Origin: Bradyrhizobium sp. CSA207
Lineage (GTDB): Bacteria > Pseudomonadota > Alphaproteobacteria > Rhizobiales > Xanthobacteraceae
Assembly: GCF_029051685.1 (NCBI RefSeq)
Contig: NZ_JAACFT010000035.1
Span: 28,883-92,882, forward strand
Direction of reading: 5' to 3'
DNA: 64,000 nucleotides
The notes under the pieces are model-generated. The model did no database searches. It worked only from the letters and a program-made list of their open reading frames with translations, and was not told the DNA's origin. Positions 61,569-64,000 of this stretch are shown here, piece by piece. Within the stretch, counting starts at the first letter, position 1. Each line of letters begins with the position of its first letter. Both the position numbers and the translations under genes were made by a program.

Positions 61569-63848
61569 ATGGATTCGATCGTGCAACCCGCCGCCGCGGA
61601 GCAGCCGTCCTCGTCCCGCAACCGGCTGCTGCTGACGGTCTATACGGCCGCGATCTTCGTCAGCGCGCTGCTGCTGTTCTCGGTGCAGCCGTTGTTCACG
61701 AAAATGGTGCTGCCGCGGCTCGGTGGCTCGCCCGCAGTGTGGTCGGTGGCGATGGTGTTCTTCCAGTCGCTGCTGCTCGCGGGCTATGCCTATGCGCATC
61801 TGCTGATGCAGGTCAAAAACCGCGTTGTTCCCGTCGTGGTACATCTGCTGCTGCTGATATTGGCTTTCGCCACGCTGCCGCTCGGCGTCGCCGGCGCCTA
61901 TGGCGAGCCGCCGGGTTCGGGCTATGCGTTCTGGCTGCTCGGTCTGTTCGTGGTGTCGATCGGCCTGCCGTTCTTCGCGCTCGCGGCCAACAATCCGCTG
62001 CTGCAGGCCTGGTTCGTCCGCACCGGCCATCCCGCCGGACACGATCCCTATTTCCTCTATGCCTCCTCCAACATCGGCAGCTTCCTCGCGCTGCTGTCCT
62101 ATCCCTTCCTGCTGGAGCCGATGTTCACGCTGCACACGCAGAACCGGTTCTGGACGGCCGGCTACGGTCTCTTGATTCTCCTGATCGCCGCCTGCGGCGT
62201 GGTGCTGTTGCGCTCGCCGAAGCTCGCTGTGACCGAGGCGCGAACCGGGGATGCGAATGCGCCGGCGCCGGGTCTCGTGACGCGGCTGCGCTGGATCTTT
62301 CTCGCCGCGGTGCCCTCGGGCCTGCTCATCGCCGTGACCGCGCACATCTCGACCGATGTCGCGGCGGCGCCGCTTTTGTGGGTGCTGCCGCTGTCGCTGT
62401 ATCTGCTCACCTGGGTGGTGGTGTTCCAGTCGCGGCCGCTGTTGCCGCACAAATGGATGTTGATGCTCCAGCCGGTCGCGATCGCGGGCGTCATCGTCCT
62501 GCTTGCGTTCGGCGGCGAGCAGAACCTGCTGCTCACGCTCGGCGGCCACCAACTGTGCTTCTTCGTCATCGCCATGGCCTGCCATGGCGAATTGGCGCGG
62601 ACGCGGCCGGCCGCCAAATATCTCACCGGATTCTATGTCGCGCTGTCATTCGGCGGCATGGTCGGCGGCCTGTTCGCCGGACTTCTCGCGCCCTTTACCT
62701 TCTCCTGGATCGCCGAATATCCGATCCTGGTCGCGCTTGCCGCGCTGTGCCGGCCCTCGGCGAACGAGCGTTTTGCTGGTCTCGTCAGATGGTACTGGCT
62801 GGTGCTCGCCGCGCTCGCACTGGCCCTGGTTGTGCCGTCATACGCCACGGGCAGTCTCTCGACCTGGTTCGAGGACCATCGCGTCTGGGTTGCCGGCGCC
62901 GTCGGCGTGCTTGCCGCGCTTCTGGCGTTCGCGCTCAATGCCGGCCGCTGGAAGATCTTTGCCACCGTCGCGCTCGCGCTGGCGCTGATCCGGATCTATC
63001 CGGCGGACGAGGGCCGCGTCATGACCGTGCGCAGCTTCTTCGGCGTGCACAAGATCGTGGTGACGCCCGGCGGATATTTTCATGTGCTGATGCACGGCAC
63101 CACCATTCATGGCGCCGAGCGCTTCCGCAACAATGACGGCACGGCGGTCACCGGCCGGCCCGAGCCGATCACCTACTATCATAAGGACGGCGGCATCGGT
63201 CAGGCCGTCACCGCGATCCGTGAACGTAAGGGCGCGCCGCTGAAAGTCGCTGCGATCGGCGTTGGATCGGGCACGCTCGCCTGCGCCGCCGAGCCCGGGG
63301 AGAGCTGGAAATTCTTCGAGATCGATCAGTCCATGGTCGATGCCGCGCGGGACCCGAAGAATTTCCGTTACATCTCGAGTTGCGCACCGGACCTGAAGCC
63401 GGTGATCGGCGATGCGCGCCTCACCTTCGCGAAGGAGCCGGACGGCGCCTACGATCTCATCATCGTTGACGCCTATTCGTCGGATGCGATTCCAATTCAC
63501 TTGGCCACCGAAGAGGCGATGAATATCTACAAGGACAAGCTCGCCCCGCACGGCGCCGTGGTGATGCACGTCTCCAACCGGCATCTCGATCTCGAGCCCG
63601 TCGTGGTCGGCATCGCCGATGCCAACGATCTCAAGAGCTGGGTCTACAACGAGGACTCCGGGCGCGACGCCGATTACATCTTCTCCACCGACGTCGTCAT
63701 CTCTGCACGCGAAGGGGCCGATGTCGGCAAGCTCGCGTCCTCCAAGCAATGGGAGGAGACCGAAGCCGACGACAGGGTGCGGGTCTGGACCGACGACTAT
63801 TCCAACATTCTCGGCGCGCTGTACCGGCGTCTGAAGGAAGGGGAGTGA
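61569..63848 (+). CDS. membrane-fused spermidine synthase-like protein
   Basis: A 759-residue fusion. Residues 15-460 contain many hydrophobic spans (e.g. LLLTVYTAAIFVSALLLFSV and a second block from about 270). The last 230 residues form a spermidine-synthase-type Rossmann domain: VAAIGVGSGTLACAAEPG, FFEIDQSMVDAARD and LIIVDAYSSDAIPIHLATEE. The ATG at 61569 is used; the frame is open upstream. Whether it makes polyamines is untested; the integral membrane part suggests a transport-coupled or different transfer role. Confidence 0.88.
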   Translation: MDSIVQPAAAEQPSSSRNRLLLTVYTAAIFVSALLLFSVQPLFTKMVLPRLGGSPAVWSVAMVFFQSLLLAGYAYAHLLMQVKNRVVPVVVHLLLLILAFATLPLGVAGAYGEPPGSGYAFWLLGLFVVSIGLPFFALAANNPLLQAWFVRTGHPAGHDPYFLYASSNIGSFLALLSYPFLLEPMFTLHTQNRFWTAGYGLLILLIAACGVVLLRSPKLAVTEARTGDANAPAPGLVTRLRWIFLAAVPSGLLIAVTAHISTDVAAAPLLWVLPLSLYLLTWVVVFQSRPLLPHKWMLMLQPVAIAGVIVLLAFGGEQNLLLTLGGHQLCFFVIAMACHGELARTRPAAKYLTGFYVALSFGGMVGGLFAGLLAPFTFSWIAEYPILVALAALCRPSANERFAGLVRWYWLVLAALALALVVPSYATGSLSTWFEDHRVWVAGAVGVLAALLAFALNAGRWKIFATVALALALIRIYPADEGRVMTVRSFFGVHKIVVTPGGYFHVLMHGTTIHGAERFRNNDGTAVTGRPEPITYYHKDGGIGQAVTAIRERKGAPLKVAAIGVGSGTLACAAEPGESWKFFEIDQSMVDAARDPKNFRYISSCAPDLKPVIGDARLTFAKEPDGAYDLIIVDAYSSDAIPIHLATEEAMNIYKDKLAPHGAVVMHVSNRHLDLEPVVVGIADANDLKSWVYNEDSGRDADYIFSTDVVISAREGADVGKLASSKQWEETEADDRVRVWTDDYSNILGALYRRLKEGE

Positions 63849-63926
63849 TGGTTCGTAGCCTGGATGGAGCGAAGAGACTGGGCAAGAATTTCATCTTCAT
63901 TTGAGCAAACGAGGGTACGATTCGGC

Positions 63927-64000
63927 ATGGCGAATCGCACTTTCAAGACCGGCATCAGCCGGGATCAGCCAAGCTTCCTTCCGCCACGTGTGGACGATTA
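63927..64000 (+). mobile_element. start of an IS1182-like transposase, cut by window edge
   Basis: An ATG at 63927 with GAGGG upstream opens MANRTFKTGISRDQPSFLPP then RVDD, running off the window. The SRDQPSFLPPRVDD pattern is the usual N-terminus of IS1182-group DDE transposases. The preceding bases 63855-63874 look like a truncated copy of a GTAGCCTGGATGGAGCGAAG repeat. The left inverted repeat cannot be placed with certainty. Confidence 0.6.

Noticed and set aside
1..64000. CRISPR array or tRNA genes
   Set aside because: The repeats seen are scattered palindromes without regular spacers, and no cloverleaf-type sequence with T-loop GGTTCGAATCC pattern in proper context was found.

Overview
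This window is GC-rich chromosomal DNA from an alphaproteobacterium, most likely Bradyrhizobium or a close relative in the Nitrobacteraceae. The grounds are protein sequence character (PmtA, Flp pilin, an FtsZ of about 600 residues), the gene order of the cell-division cluster, and many short palindromic intergenic repeats of the type common in that family. No tRNA, rRNA operon, CRISPR array or prophage was seen. One structural RNA gene, rnpB, lies on the minus strand at about 23935-24360.

Region 1 (1-6672) is envelope and lipid metabolism. It holds the start of an L,D-transpeptidase, a GT4 glycosyltransferase, a PmtA-like phospholipid N-methyltransferase, a small membrane protein resembling Mpo1/DUF962, a class III aminotransferase divergent from phosphatidylserine decarboxylase (psd), and a Nudix hydrolase. 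Psd makes phosphatidylethanolamine and PmtA methylates it, so the two connect directly. The roles of the aminotransferase and the Mpo1-like protein are open.

Region 2 (6864-13123) holds exported proteins: a FecR-domain protein with a Pro/Gln-rich tail, a DUF2147 protein, a 27-residue membrane peptide, an extensin-like (M15-type) lipoprotein, and a vanadium haloperoxidase-like enzyme whose vanadate-binding arginine appears to be replaced. Region 3 (13278-26089) is transport and regulation: TetR with a clear palindromic operator divergent from emrAB, an ABC exporter broken by a frameshift, a MATE exporter, TauE/SafE, a MocR regulator divergent from a DUF983 protein, rnpB, and a YCII/ECF42-type sigma factor pair.

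Region 4 (26208-47348) is the dcw cluster: amidase (divergent), then rsmH-ftsL-ftsI-murE-murF-mraY-murD-ftsW-murG-murC-murB-ddl-ftsQ-ftsA-ftsZ. It covers every cytoplasmic step from UDP-GlcNAc-enolpyruvate reduction to lipid II, plus the division machinery. mraZ is missing in front of rsmH. From murD to ddl, every gene junction carries an intergenic repeat. After the ftsZ terminator come lpxC, bamD, recN and ligA (to 54148).

Region 5 (54261-64000) holds a Bcr/CflA-type MFS exporter, a long Xaa-Pro aminopeptidase, a 59-residue basic protein, prmA, a lone Flp pilin with a TTG start, a cluster of seven DnaA-box-like nonamers, a PYROXD2-like oxidoreductase, a membrane-fused spermidine-synthase-like protein, and the first codons of an IS1182-like transposase at the right edge.
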